Notes under the pieces: model-generated
Told to the model about the DNA's origin: nothing
Databases searched by the model: none
What the model saw: the letters and a program-made list of their open reading frames with translations, nothing else
Assembly (NCBI GenBank): GCA_947630865.1
Contig: CANRJE010000002.1
Span: 1 to 49,042 of the forward strand
DNA from: an uncultured Bacilli bacterium
GTDB lineage: Bacteria; Bacillota_I; Bacilli_A; RF39; UBA660
Length of the DNA stretch: 49,042 nucleotides
Reading direction: 5' to 3'
Shown here: positions 1-9,105 of the stretch, in pieces
Position numbering within the stretch: position 1 is the stretch's first letter
Layout of the letters: every line of letters starts with the position of its first letter
Position numbers and translations under genes: made by a program

Positions 1-291
1 AGTGTAAAATTTCGGGAGGATTTTATGAGTTATGAGATGAATGAGTATTTAGCTAATTTAGAACGCATGATAAGAATCAAAGAAGAACGTGATGAAGCTC
101 GTAGTATTGGTCACAAAGAAGGATACAGTAATGGACTTAAAGAAGGATATAATAATGGAACACAAGATGCTAAACGTGATATGGTTATTGCTTTAAATAA
201 AGAAGGTATATCTTTAGATATAATAACTAAAACTTCTGGATTAAGTATTACTGAAGTTAAAAAGATAATTGCTAATCCTAGTATAGAATAA
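1..291 (+). CDS. C-terminal part of an Rpn/PD-(D/E)XK family nuclease-like protein (5' end outside window)
   Basis: The reading frame is open from base 1, so the gene probably begins before the window. An ATG at 25 behind GGGAGG could be an internal or alternative start. The visible part has charged helices, then Gly-rich repeats (GHKEGYSNGLKEGYNNG) and a closing segment KEGISLDIITKTSGLSITEVKKI. That combination is the usual tail of Rpn-family recombination-promoting nucleases, formerly called PD-(D/E)XK transposases. The catalytic domain would lie upstream and cannot be seen. If the start at 25 is real, this would instead be an 88-residue stand-alone tail protein. The family assignment rests on the tail only. 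Confidence 0.6.
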   Translation, partial: SVKFREDFMSYEMNEYLANLERMIRIKEERDEARSIGHKEGYSNGLKEGYNNGTQDAKRDMVIALNKEGISLDIITKTSGLSITEVKKIIANPSIE

Positions 292-305
292 ATAAGGAAG
301 GTTAC

Positions 306-767
306 ATGGAAAATAATTCATATTCTCTTAATCTAAAAGAGTACACGGAACATTTAAAAAAAATGTATGGTGAATATTATTTAATTAAATTTACTCAAGA
401 GGAAAAAGAAAAATATATTACTTTATATGCTAATTGTTTTAGAATGAATTTAAAAGATGCTAGAGAAAGAGTTTCAATAATGATTAAAACTGTTAAAAAA
501 GGATATGCTTTTGCAACTTTTAATAATTTTAAATCGAGTCTTAAAGAAAAATATGGTGAATTTTATTTTGTATATATGACTTTTGAAGAGAAAAATAAGT
601 TAGTTCATTATTATTATAAAGCGATGCGAGAAACTGGAAATAATATAACCGAAAGTGATGCTTTTTGGATTTTATATGAAGAAGAACATAAAAAATATCA
701 AGAAAAAATTCAGGAATATGAACATAATTTAGAAAGATTAGAATTTATGTTTAGTAAAAAAATCTAA
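306..767 (+). CDS. Unknown 153-residue protein with an internal duplication
   Basis: Not recognised. The start ATG at 306 has a good AAGGAAGG site, 14 bases after the preceding stop, so it may be cotranscribed with the Rpn-like gene. No signal peptide or membrane segment. Two halves of about 50 residues resemble each other: residues about 12-60 (LKKMYGEYYLIKFTQEEKEK) and about 74-125 (LKEKYGEFYFVYMTFEEKNK), sharing the pattern LKxxYGExYxxxxTxEEKxK. The C-terminus is a charged helix likely to form a coiled coil. Its last codons and TAA are part of the terminator hairpin that follows. Confidence 0.6.
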   Translation: MENNSYSLNLKEYTEHLKKMYGEYYLIKFTQEEKEKYITLYANCFRMNLKDARERVSIMIKTVKKGYAFATFNNFKSSLKEKYGEFYFVYMTFEEKNKLVHYYYKAMRETGNNITESDAFWILYEEEHKKYQEKIQEYEHNLERLEFMFSKKI

Positions 768-777
768 TCTTTTTTTA
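733..777 (+). terminator. Intrinsic terminator overlapping the end of the 306-767 gene
   Basis: Perfect 10-bp inverted repeat AAAGATTAGA (733-742) / TCTAATCTTT (763-772) followed by a T run. The stop codon (765-767) is inside the right arm. Confidence 0.8.
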
Positions 778-832
778 TTTTTGTAAGTGTCAATTTTTTG
801 TTTAAATACAAGTAAAAAAAGTGTCTTATAAC

Positions 833-861
833 TTGTTTTCTTTTTAAAAATTCGTTATAAT
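833..861 (+). promoter_or_regulatory. Promoter of parE-parC
   Basis: TTGTTT (833-838), 17-base spacer, perfect TATAAT (856-861). The transcript would begin near 868, giving a leader of about 70 bases before parE. Confidence 0.7.
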
Positions 862-883
862 TAATATGGAAAATGTATAAAGT

Positions 884-917
884 AAGAGGAATAATACTTA
901 GGGTATTATTTTCTCTT
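884..917 (+). promoter_or_regulatory. Hairpin in the parE leader
   Basis: AAGAG (884-888) pairs with CTCTT (913-917) and AATAATAC (890-897) with GTATTATT (903-910), with a small internal bulge and a 5-base loop. There is no T run after it, so it is not a terminator. It ends about 10 bases before the AGGAG ribosome site (928-932). A role in mRNA stability or translation is inference. Confidence 0.5.
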
Positions 918-939
918 GTTAAAATTTAGGAGTGATATA

Positions 940-2850
940 ATGGCATACGATGAGAGTTCAATAAAAATATTAGAAGGATTAGAGGCTGTTCGAAAAAGAC
1001 CAGGTATGTATATTGGTTCAACTGATAAAAGAGGATTACATCATTTAGTTTGGGAGATTGTTGATAATTCAATTGATGAAGTTATAAATGGGTATGGTAA
1101 TCATATTATTATAACAATTCATAAAGATAAAAGTATTGAAATAGAAGATTTTGGTAGAGGAATTCCAGTTGGAATGCATGCAAGTGGAATATCAACACCA
1201 GAAGTTATTTATACTGTTTTACATGCTGGTGGTAAATTTGAACAATCAGGTTATAAAGTATCAGGTGGATTACATGGCGTTGGTGCATCAGTTGTAAATG
1301 CTCTTTCTAGTTGGCTTGAAGTAACAATTAGAAAAGATAAAGGGGAATACTATATTCGCTTTAAAGATGGTGGAAAAGTTGATGTTCCTTTAAAAAAGAT
1401 TGGAACTACTAATAAGACTGGTACAAAAGTAAGATTTATGCCCGATAGTAGTATTTTTTCAACGACCAATTTTTCTTTTACAACTATCTGTGAACGGATG
1501 CAAGAATCAGCCTTTTTATTGAAAGGTTTAACAATTGATGTATATGATTTAGAAGATAATCGTGAAGCCCATTTTTCTTATCAAGAAGGAATAAAAGAGT
1601 TTGTTTCTTTCTTAAATGAAGATAAAAATACTTTACATAATGTTGTATATTTTGAAGGTGATAAAGATAAGATGCATATTCAAGTTGCTTTTCAATATAC
1701 AGATACTTACAATGAAACGATTGAGTCTTTTGTTAATAATGTAAAAACTGGTGATGGTGGAACACATGAAGTTGGATTTAAAACAGCTTTAACTAAGGTT
1801 TTTAATGATTATGCAAGAAATAATGGTTTCTTAAAAGCTAAAGATAAAAATTTAGAAGGAAGCGATACTAGAGAAGGATTAACAGCAATTATTAGTTTAC
1901 AAATACCAGAAGCTATTTTGCAATTTGAAGGACAAACGAAAGGAAAATTAGGAACTCCTATAGCTCGTCCTGCTGTTGAGTCTTTGGTAACTGAAAAATT
2001 ACAATACTTTTTAGAAGAAAATAAAAAAGTAGCGACAGATATCATGGATAAGATGGTTAAAAGCAAAATTGCAAGAGAAGCAGCGAGAAAAGCAAGAGAT
2101 GAGGCTAGAAATGGTAAAAGTCGCGATAAAAAAGAAAAACTTTTAAGTGGTAAACTAGCACCAGCTGGAACTAAGAATCCTAAGAAAAATGAACTTTATT
2201 TAGTTGAAGGTGATTCAGCAGGTGGTAGTGCTAAAAGTGGACGCGATAGAACTTTTCAAGCTATTCTTCCTTTACGTGGTAAAGTTTTAAATACTGAAAA
2301 AACAAGAATGGACGAACTTTTCAAAAATGAAGAGATAAGTACAATTATTCATACGATTGGAGCTGGAGTTGGGTCAGATTTTGAAGCTGATGATTCTAAT
2401 TATGATAAAGTTATTATCATGACTGATGCTGATGATGATGGGGCTCATATTCAAATTCTTTTATTAACATTTTTCTATCGTTATATGAAAGGATTAATTG
2501 AAGAAGGAAAACTTTATATTGCTCTTCCTCCTTTATATAAAATTGATTTCAATAAAAAAACTATGTATGCTTGGGACGATACGGAAAAAGATGAAATCAT
2601 GAATAATGAAAAAACGAAAGCAACGAATGTTCAACGTTATAAAGGATTAGGTGAAATGAATGCTAATCAATTATGGGAAACAACAATGAACCCAGATACT
2701 AGAAGTTTAATTAAAGTAACAATAACTGATGCTTTACTTGCTGAAAGACGAGTAAGTGTTTTAATGGGTGATAAAGTTGAACCAAGAAAAGAGTGGATTG
2801 AAGAAAATATTGAATTTTCACTTGAAGATAATTATCAGATAGGAAGGTGA
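940..2850 (+). CDS. parE: DNA topoisomerase IV subunit B
   Basis: ATPase subunit of topoisomerase IV, which decatenates daughter chromosomes with ParC. GHKL ATPase motifs are visible: DNSIDE near residues 42-47, EDFGRGIPV, GGLHGVGASVVNAL. The TOPRIM part has VEGDSAGGSAKSGRD near 422 and MTDADDDGAH near 494. It is called ParE rather than GyrB because of LLSGKLAPA, the TIGAGVG segment and the adjacent parC. The start is ATG 940 behind AGGAG (928-932); a TTG at 916 in frame would lie inside the leader hairpin and has no proper ribosome site. At 636 residues it has normal length. Four bases separate its TGA from parC. Confidence 0.95.
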   Translation: MAYDESSIKILEGLEAVRKRPGMYIGSTDKRGLHHLVWEIVDNSIDEVINGYGNHIIITIHKDKSIEIEDFGRGIPVGMHASGISTPEVIYTVLHAGGKFEQSGYKVSGGLHGVGASVVNALSSWLEVTIRKDKGEYYIRFKDGGKVDVPLKKIGTTNKTGTKVRFMPDSSIFSTTNFSFTTICERMQESAFLLKGLTIDVYDLEDNREAHFSYQEGIKEFVSFLNEDKNTLHNVVYFEGDKDKMHIQVAFQYTDTYNETIESFVNNVKTGDGGTHEVGFKTALTKVFNDYARNNGFLKAKDKNLEGSDTREGLTAIISLQIPEAILQFEGQTKGKLGTPIARPAVESLVTEKLQYFLEENKKVATDIMDKMVKSKIAREAARKARDEARNGKSRDKKEKLLSGKLAPAGTKNPKKNELYLVEGDSAGGSAKSGRDRTFQAILPLRGKVLNTEKTRMDELFKNEEISTIIHTIGAGVGSDFEADDSNYDKVIIMTDADDDGAHIQILLLTFFYRYMKGLIEEGKLYIALPPLYKIDFNKKTMYAWDDTEKDEIMNNEKTKATNVQRYKGLGEMNANQLWETTMNPDTRSLIKVTITDALLAERRVSVLMGDKVEPRKEWIEENIEFSLEDNYQIGR

Positions 2851-2854
2851 CACG

Positions 2855-5356
2855 ATGAACGAACTTATTAAAAAAATATATGATACAACTTTAGAAGATA
2901 TAATGGAAGATAGATTTCGTAGGTATGCTAAAGCTATTATTCAAGATAGAGCCATTCCTGATGTAAGGGATGGATTAAAACCTGTTCAAAGACGTATTTT
3001 ATATGCAATGTATCATGATAGAAATACTTACGATAAGCAAACTAAAAAAAGTGCTAAAGCGGTAGGTAACATTATGGGTAATTTCCACCCTCATGGAGAT
3101 TCATCTATATATGATGCAATGGTTAGAATGAGTCAATGGTGGAAACAAAATACGCCTTATATTGAAATGCAAGGTAATAATGGTAGTATGGATGGAGATA
3201 GTGCTGCTGCTATGCGTTACACGGAAGTACGTCTTGCAAAAATTAGTAATGAGCTTTTAAAAGATATTGAAAAAGATACTGTAACTTGGGCACCTAACTT
3301 TGATGATACTTTAATGGAACCAACGGTTTTACCTGCTAAGTTTCCAAATCTTTTAGTAAATGGTTCAACGGGAATTTCCGCTGGATATGCAACTAATATT
3401 CCACCTCATAATTTAGGAGAAGTAATCGATGCTACGATTAAAAGAATCGATAGTCCAAATTGTCGTGAAGAGACAATATTCGATATTATAAAAGGACCGG
3501 ATTTTCCAACTGGTGGTATTGCAAGTGGCAAAGAAGGAATACTTGAAGCTTTAAGAACAGGACGCGGAAAGGTTGTTATAAGAAGTAAAGTTGAATATGT
3601 TAAAGAAAAAGGTAAAGAGCAACTAATTGTTCATGAAATACCATTTGATGTTAATAAAGCCATGTTAGTTAAAAGAATGAGCGAACTTGTTCTTGATAAA
3701 AAAATTGAAGGTGTTTCTGAAATTCGTGATGAATCTGACCGACATGACCCTGTAAGAATTGTAATTGATCTTAAAAAAGATGCTAATAAAGATGTTGTTT
3801 TAAATTATTTCTATAAAAATAGTGATTTACAAATAAATTATAATTACAATATGGTAGCAATAGTTGATAGATGTCCAATGACTCTTGGTGTTATTGAGAT
3901 ACTTGATGCTTATATTAAACATTTTGAAGAAGTTATCGTAAGAAGAACGAAGTTTGATCTTGAAACAGCTAAAAAGAGAATGCATGTTGTTGAAGGTATG
4001 ATTAAAGCTATTTCTATTTTAGATGAAGTAATTAAAACAATTAGGTCTAGTAAAAATAAAGCTGATGCTATTTTAAATTTACAAAAAGAATATGATTTTA
4101 CAGAAATTCAAGCTGATTATATTGTAACTCTTCAATTATATCGTTTAACTAATTCAGATATTTCAGAATTTAAAGAAGAATACAATAATTTATTAAAAAT
4201 AATTTCTGGTTTGGAACTTATTTTGTCAGATAAAGAAAAATTAAAAGATGTTATGAAAATGGAACTTAGAAATATTAAAAAAGAGTATGCTATTCCAAGA
4301 AAAACAACAATTGAAGATGAAATTTTAGATATTACTATCGATGAAAAAGCAATGATACCAAAAGAAGATGTTATTGTTTTAGTTACAAAAGATGGTTACA
4401 TAAAACGTTCAAGTATAAGGTCATATTCATCGAGTGATGCGGAACCTACTTTAAAAGATAGTGATTATCCAATTGGAATATATGAAGCCAATACTTTAGA
4501 TACTATATTATTGTTTACAAATCTTGGTAATTTCTTATATATACCAGTTTATACAATTCCTGATATAAAATGGAAAGATTTAGGAAAACATGTTAGTAAT
4601 TTAGTACCTCTTGAAGATTCCGAAGAAATAATAAGTGCTATTCTAGTCCCTAATTTTGAAAGTGATAGTGATATAACTTTAGCAACAATGAATGGTATGA
4701 TTAAAAGAACAAAATTAAGTGAATTTAAATTACTTCGTTATAATAAAGCTGTTAATTGTATGAAGTTAAAAGATGACGATAAATTAATAACAGCCTTTAA
4801 ATCTAAATATAATAATATCTTTGTTGCAACTAAAAAAGGTTATGGTCTTTGGTATGATATTACGGAGATTCCAGTTGTTGGTCTTAGAACAAGTGGTGTT
4901 AAATCAATTAATTTAAAAGATGACTTAGTTGTATCAGTTAATAACTTTGATGAAATTGATTATATTTCTTTGATAACTGATAAAAAAACTGGTAAACGAA
5001 TGAAGATAGGAGAGTTTGAAAAATCAACAAGAGCAAGACGTGGTTTAATGATTATAAAAGAGGTTAAATCTAATCCATATCATGTATTAAAAACTTTTAC
5101 TGAAAATCAATCAAAACATTTAATTTTAAGAAGTGATGAAGCTACTTTAATTAAACTAACAGAGTTACCAATTTTAGATAGATATTCAACAGGTTCAGTA
5201 TTTACAAAAAAGAGTATAACAGATGTTGCTCTTAATGTTGAACTTGAAAAGAAAAATTCAAAAGAGGAAATAAAAATTGAAACACCTACTGAAAAGCCTA
5301 GACCTTCTTTAAAAGAAATTGATGAAAAATTATTAACAATTGATGATTTCTTATAA
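2855..5356 (+). CDS. parC: DNA topoisomerase IV subunit A
   Basis: DNA cleavage and religation subunit of topoisomerase IV. The N-terminus has IPDVRDGLKPVQRRILYAM, the quinolone-region segment FHPHGDSSIYDAMVRMSQ (residues 78-94) and the catalytic tyrosine in AAAMRYTE (Tyr122). The quinolone-determining serine is kept (Ser83), while the usual Glu four residues later is Asp87. Residues about 490-810 form the C-terminal beta-propeller, with repeats such as VTKDGYIKR and ATMNGMIKR. The last 35 residues are a charged tail. Translation starts at ATG 2855 behind AGGAAGGTGA that overlaps the parE stop, so the two subunits are coupled. Confidence 0.95.
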   Translation: MNELIKKIYDTTLEDIMEDRFRRYAKAIIQDRAIPDVRDGLKPVQRRILYAMYHDRNTYDKQTKKSAKAVGNIMGNFHPHGDSSIYDAMVRMSQWWKQNTPYIEMQGNNGSMDGDSAAAMRYTEVRLAKISNELLKDIEKDTVTWAPNFDDTLMEPTVLPAKFPNLLVNGSTGISAGYATNIPPHNLGEVIDATIKRIDSPNCREETIFDIIKGPDFPTGGIASGKEGILEALRTGRGKVVIRSKVEYVKEKGKEQLIVHEIPFDVNKAMLVKRMSELVLDKKIEGVSEIRDESDRHDPVRIVIDLKKDANKDVVLNYFYKNSDLQINYNYNMVAIVDRCPMTLGVIEILDAYIKHFEEVIVRRTKFDLETAKKRMHVVEGMIKAISILDEVIKTIRSSKNKADAILNLQKEYDFTEIQADYIVTLQLYRLTNSDISEFKEEYNNLLKIISGLELILSDKEKLKDVMKMELRNIKKEYAIPRKTTIEDEILDITIDEKAMIPKEDVIVLVTKDGYIKRSSIRSYSSSDAEPTLKDSDYPIGIYEANTLDTILLFTNLGNFLYIPVYTIPDIKWKDLGKHVSNLVPLEDSEEIISAILVPNFESDSDITLATMNGMIKRTKLSEFKLLRYNKAVNCMKLKDDDKLITAFKSKYNNIFVATKKGYGLWYDITEIPVVGLRTSGVKSINLKDDLVVSVNNFDEIDYISLITDKKTGKRMKIGEFEKSTRARRGLMIIKEVKSNPYHVLKTFTENQSKHLILRSDEATLIKLTELPILDRYSTGSVFTKKSITDVALNVELEKKNSKEEIKIETPTEKPRPSLKEIDEKLLTIDDFL

Positions 5357-5387
5357 AAAAAGAAATAAATAATACATATTAACAGTT

Positions 5388-5424
5388 AAATGATTTAAAG
5401 TCGTTGATTTTAAGTCATTTTTTC
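5388..5424 (+). terminator. Intrinsic terminator after parC
   Basis: AAATGATTTAAA (5388-5399) pairs with TTTAAGTCATTT (5409-5420) with one G-U pair, followed by Ts. The right arm overlaps the -35 element of the next promoter. Confidence 0.7.
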
Positions 5425-5432
5425 TATATAAT
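5404..5432 (+). promoter_or_regulatory. Promoter of rel-gltX
   Basis: TTGATT (5404-5409), 17-base spacer, TATAAT (5427-5432). It is nested in the loop and right arm of the parC terminator, so readthrough and initiation may interfere. The leader would be only about 13 bases. Confidence 0.65.
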
Positions 5433-5451
5433 ATTATGGTAGGTGAAGTTA

Positions 5452-6921
5452 ATGAATACTCTTTCTTATAATGATTTAGAAAAATTAGTTAAATCTTATG
5501 CTCCATTCGATATACCAAAACTTCGAAGGGCTTTTGATTATGCTAAAAAACATCATGAAGAACAAAAAAGAGCAAGTGGTGAACCGTATATTATTCACCC
5601 TTTAAATGTTGCCTATATTTTAGCTTCAATGCATGCTGATATTGACACTCTTTGTGCAGCCCTTTTGCATGATGTTGTTGAAGATACTGAATCAACTCTT
5701 GAAGAAATAGAACAAAAATTTAATAAAAATGTCAGAGATTTAGTTGATGGAGTTACTAAAATGACAAAGCTAGATTTCAACAATAAAAAAGAGTTATCAG
5801 CAATTAATATAAGAAGACTTATTGTAAGTTTAGCAAGAGATCCCAGAATTATTATTATCAAATTAGTTGATAGACTTCATAATATGAGAACTCTTGAATA
5901 TAAAAGTTTGGAAAAACAAAAGTCTAAAGCTCTTGAGACTTTAGAAATTTATGTACCTCTTGCTTATTATATTGGAGCTTGTCAAATTAAAGATGAGCTT
6001 GAAAATATAGCTTTTAAATATTTAAAACCTAGTTTATATGGTGATATAAATAAAAAACGCGAGGACTTAAAGAAAGAAACTAAAGATATTCTTGAAGAAA
6101 CTAAAAAGCAAGTTGAGGGAATATTTAAGAAAAATAGTTTAAAGGCTAAACTTGAAATACGTTATAAAGATAATTATAGTATTTATAAAAAAATAATAAC
6201 TAATAATAAGTTTGAAACAATTCATGATTTAATGACAATTAAAGTTTTAGTCAAAAATGTTAAAGATTGCTATACAGCATTAATGTTGATTCATGAAAAC
6301 TTTACACCAATTAATTATCGTTTTAAAGACTATATTGCTAAACCTAAAACTAATATGTATAAATCAATTCATACAACGGTATTTGGATATGATAATCATT
6401 TATTACAATTTCAAATTAGAACATATGATATGGAAAGAGTTGCCGTATTTGGCTTAACTTCATATTGGTTTAAATATAAAAATAATGCTCAAAATTTAAT
6501 GAAAAAAGATTTGGAAGATAATTTTCAGTTTTTTAAATCAATTAAGGAAATTGATAGTACAATCCTTGATAATATAGAGTTTGTATCTCGTGTTAAAAGG
6601 GAGTTATTTTCAAGTAATATCTATGTTTATACGATGAGTGGAGAAGTAGTTGAACTTCCAAATGGAGCAACAATTATAGATTTTGCTTATAAAATTCATA
6701 CGGATATTGGTAATAGTATGGTGGCAGCTATAGTTAATGATGAAGCAGTATCTTTAGATCATGTCTTGGAAAATCAAGATAGAGTTCGAATAATAACCGA
6801 TGAAGAAGCTTATGTTCCTAAAGAAGAATGGTTAAATAAAGCTATAACAACTAATGCTCGTAATAAAATAATGGAATTTATTCGAGAAAATGAAAATACA
6901 GAAGTTGACAAACCAAATTAA
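5452..6921 (+). CDS. rel: Rel/SpoT-family (p)ppGpp protein with intact hydrolase, degenerate synthetase and no C-terminal regulatory domains
   Basis: Stringent-response enzyme family. The HD hydrolase part keeps its ligands: His49 in IIHPLNVA, His73-Asp74 in LLHDVVEDT, and LVDRLHNMRT. The synthetase fold is recognisable (YSIYKKI, HDLMTIK, RFKDYIAKPK, SIHTTV) but key residues differ: the catalytic Glu of the ExQIRT motif is Gln319 (LLQFQIRT, codon 6406-6408), GYQS is MYKS, and MHxxAExGxAAHW reads MERVAVFGLTSYW. A TGS domain follows (about residues 385-450). The protein ends at 489 residues, about 240 short of full Rel, without the zinc-finger and ACT domains. Likely hydrolase-only (SpoT-like); this is inference. 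Start is ATG 5452 behind AGGTGA rather than GTG 5443. Confidence 0.88.
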   Translation: MNTLSYNDLEKLVKSYAPFDIPKLRRAFDYAKKHHEEQKRASGEPYIIHPLNVAYILASMHADIDTLCAALLHDVVEDTESTLEEIEQKFNKNVRDLVDGVTKMTKLDFNNKKELSAINIRRLIVSLARDPRIIIIKLVDRLHNMRTLEYKSLEKQKSKALETLEIYVPLAYYIGACQIKDELENIAFKYLKPSLYGDINKKREDLKKETKDILEETKKQVEGIFKKNSLKAKLEIRYKDNYSIYKKIITNNKFETIHDLMTIKVLVKNVKDCYTALMLIHENFTPINYRFKDYIAKPKTNMYKSIHTTVFGYDNHLLQFQIRTYDMERVAVFGLTSYWFKYKNNAQNLMKKDLEDNFQFFKSIKEIDSTILDNIEFVSRVKRELFSSNIYVYTMSGEVVELPNGATIIDFAYKIHTDIGNSMVAAIVNDEAVSLDHVLENQDRVRIITDEEAYVPKEEWLNKAITTNARNKIMEFIRENENTEVDKPN

Positions 6922-6953
6922 TTAAGATAATATAAACCAAATGGAGGAAATTT

Positions 6954-8621
6954 ATGGACGATAAATTAAAAATTTTAGCTGATTTAATGTTTCCAGATGT
7001 TACCAAAACAATTCTTGATTATGAAAAAATGTATCCTGAAAGAGATTTAAAAGAAGGAGCAATTGTTTCTCGTTTTGCTCCAAGTCCAACAGGATTTGTA
7101 CATATGGGAAGTTTGTTATCAGCTTTTGAAGATAATAAAGTTGCTAAAGATACTAATGGTGTTTTCATATTAAGAATTGAAGATACTGATCAAAAGAGAA
7201 GTGTAGAAAATGGAATTGTTGGTATTTTAAATGATTTAAAAAATTTTGATATTATACCAGATGAAGGTATGATTGATGAAAATAATAGTGTTGGAAATTA
7301 TGGACCATATATTCAAAGTGAACGAAAAGAAATTTATCATACTTTTGCTAAAAGTTTAGTTTTAAGAGGCCTTGCTTATCCTTGTTTTTGTACATCTTCT
7401 GAACTTGATGAAACAAGAGAAATTCAGGAACTTAATAAGGAGAGAATTGGTTATTATGGTTCATTTGCTAAATGTCGTAATATTCCAGTTGATGAAGCTA
7501 TTAATAGAATTAAAAATGGAGAAGAATTTGTTGTACGTTTAAAGTCCCCTGGAGACTTTAATAAAAAAATTATTTTGCATGATTTAGTTAGAGGTGATAT
7601 TGAATTTCCAGAAAATGATTTAGATATTGTTTTAATTAAATCAACAGATAAACTTCCAACCTATCATTTTGCTCATTTAGTTGATGATCATTTAATGCGA
7701 GTAACTCATGTTATGCGTGGAGAAGAGTGGATTGCCTCATTCCCAATTCATGACCAATTATTTTCAATATTTAATTTTAAAAAACCTAATTATGCCCATC
7801 TTGGTTTAGTCATGAAAATAGATGAAAGTGGAACTAGACGTAAATTATCAAAACGAAAAGATCCTGAAGCAAGTGTTGAATATTATCATCAAGAAGGAAT
7901 TCCTAAAGAAGCTGTTAAACTTTATTTAATGACAGTTGCTAATTCTAATTTTGAAGAGTGGTTAGATAATAATCCTAGTGATGATTTTAGTGATTTTAAG
8001 TTTGATTTTAAAAAAGTAAGTGCCAGTGGAAGTTTATTTGATGTTTTAAAACTTTTAAATATTTCTAAAAATTATTTTGGTAGGCAAAAAGCTTCAACTA
8101 TTTATGATAATTTACTAGTTTGGACATCGGAATTTGACAAAGAATTTCATGATTTATTGGTAAAATATAAAGATTATTCAATTAAAGTTTTCAATATTGA
8201 AAGAGAAGTAGAAAAACCAAGAAAAGATTATACAAGTTATAAAAGTATAAGAAATTTTGTATTCTATATGTATGATGAACTATTTAAGAATCCTACTTAT
8301 GATACTCCTAAAATAACTGATAAAAAAGAAATTGAAACAATTTTAAATACTTATTATGATGAATATTTAGAATTAAATGATAAAGATTTATGGTTTTCAA
8401 AAATTAAAGAAATGTGTGATAAATTAGGTTATGCTTCTAACATAAAAGACTATAAGAAAAATCCAACTAATTATAAAGGCAATGTAAGTGATGTAACTGG
8501 TTTAATTCGTGTTAGTTTAACTAGTAAAATGAATACTCCTGATCTATTTTATATTATGGAACTTCTTGGTAAAGATAAAATAAAAGAAAGATTTACAAAG
8601 TATATTAATACTATTAAGTAA
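6954..8621 (+). CDS. gltX: Glutamate--tRNA ligase
   Basis: Charges tRNA-Glu with glutamate. Class I synthetase motifs: RFAPSPTGFVHMGSL (residues 40-54), where the HIGH box reads HMGS, ILRIEDTDQKR, YPCFC, and the KMSKS loop as KLSKRKD near 297-303. At 555 residues it is longer than the bacillary type (about 480) and matches the longer subfamily of clostridia and Erysipelotrichia. ATG 6954 follows GGAGG, 32 bases after rel with no terminator between, so the two are probably one operon. Whether it also charges tRNA-Gln cannot be decided here. Confidence 0.93.
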   Translation: MDDKLKILADLMFPDVTKTILDYEKMYPERDLKEGAIVSRFAPSPTGFVHMGSLLSAFEDNKVAKDTNGVFILRIEDTDQKRSVENGIVGILNDLKNFDIIPDEGMIDENNSVGNYGPYIQSERKEIYHTFAKSLVLRGLAYPCFCTSSELDETREIQELNKERIGYYGSFAKCRNIPVDEAINRIKNGEEFVVRLKSPGDFNKKIILHDLVRGDIEFPENDLDIVLIKSTDKLPTYHFAHLVDDHLMRVTHVMRGEEWIASFPIHDQLFSIFNFKKPNYAHLGLVMKIDESGTRRKLSKRKDPEASVEYYHQEGIPKEAVKLYLMTVANSNFEEWLDNNPSDDFSDFKFDFKKVSASGSLFDVLKLLNISKNYFGRQKASTIYDNLLVWTSEFDKEFHDLLVKYKDYSIKVFNIEREVEKPRKDYTSYKSIRNFVFYMYDELFKNPTYDTPKITDKKEIETILNTYYDEYLELNDKDLWFSKIKEMCDKLGYASNIKDYKKNPTNYKGNVSDVTGLIRVSLTSKMNTPDLFYIMELLGKDKIKERFTKYINTIK

Positions 8622-8632
8622 ATCTTTTTTAA
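8587..8632 (+). terminator. Intrinsic terminator of gltX
   Basis: AAAGATTTAC (8587-8596) pairs perfectly with GTAAATCTTT (8618-8627), then Ts. The gltX TAA (8619-8621) is in the right arm. Confidence 0.8.
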
Positions 8633-9090
8633 TATCTTTTTTTAACTTTAACCATAATAGTAGGTTTTTTATTTCTTTGATAATAATTACTTTTTTCTTT
8701 AAGTTCAAGAATAGATAAACTATTTTTAATAATTAAATTAATTTCTTTATCGGACTTAATTTTTCTAAAAAGAAAATTTTGATAGTCTTTAGGAGTTACT
8801 TGCATTATCTTTTTAAAAGTTTCTGAAAAATATTCTTGACTATAAAATCCTGATTTAAGAGCAACATATAAGAAAGTATTATTTTTATTTTTTAATAATT
8901 CTAAGGAATTATAAATTTTCATTCGATTTAAATAATCAATGATAGTTATTCCCATTTCTTTTTTAAAAAGTCGCATAATATAAGCTTTATCAAAATTAAA
9001 AATTTTACTTATTTCATCTAAACTTATTTTTTGTTTAATATTACTATCTATATATTTTAAAACATTAATAATTAAATCATTGGAATACAT
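8629..9090 (-). CDS. AraC-family DNA-binding regulator without a sensor domain
   Basis: A short AraC/XylS-type protein of 153 residues in which the double helix-turn-helix comes first (residues about 5-108): SLDEISKIFNFDKAYIMRLFKKEMG, then VALKSGFYSQEYFSETFKKIMQVTPKDYQ. The C-terminal 45 residues are basic and unassigned. No ligand-binding domain, so it resembles the MarA/SoxS architecture. The start at 9090 has AGGTGA upstream. Its stop overlaps the tail of the gltX terminator, so the two genes converge. A palindrome in its own promoter suggests autoregulation. Targets unknown. Confidence 0.82.
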   Translation of the reverse strand: MYSNDLIINVLKYIDSNIKQKISLDEISKIFNFDKAYIMRLFKKEMGITIIDYLNRMKIYNSLELLKNKNNTFLYVALKSGFYSQEYFSETFKKIMQVTPKDYQNFLFRKIKSDKEINLIIKNSLSILELKEKSNYYQRNKKPTIMVKVKKRY

Positions 9091-9105
9091 ATTTCACCTA
9101 TAGAT

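Noticed and set aside
1809..2066. Minus-strand reading frame inside parE
   Set aside because: Antisense to a highly conserved gene, no ribosome site, no recognisable protein features.
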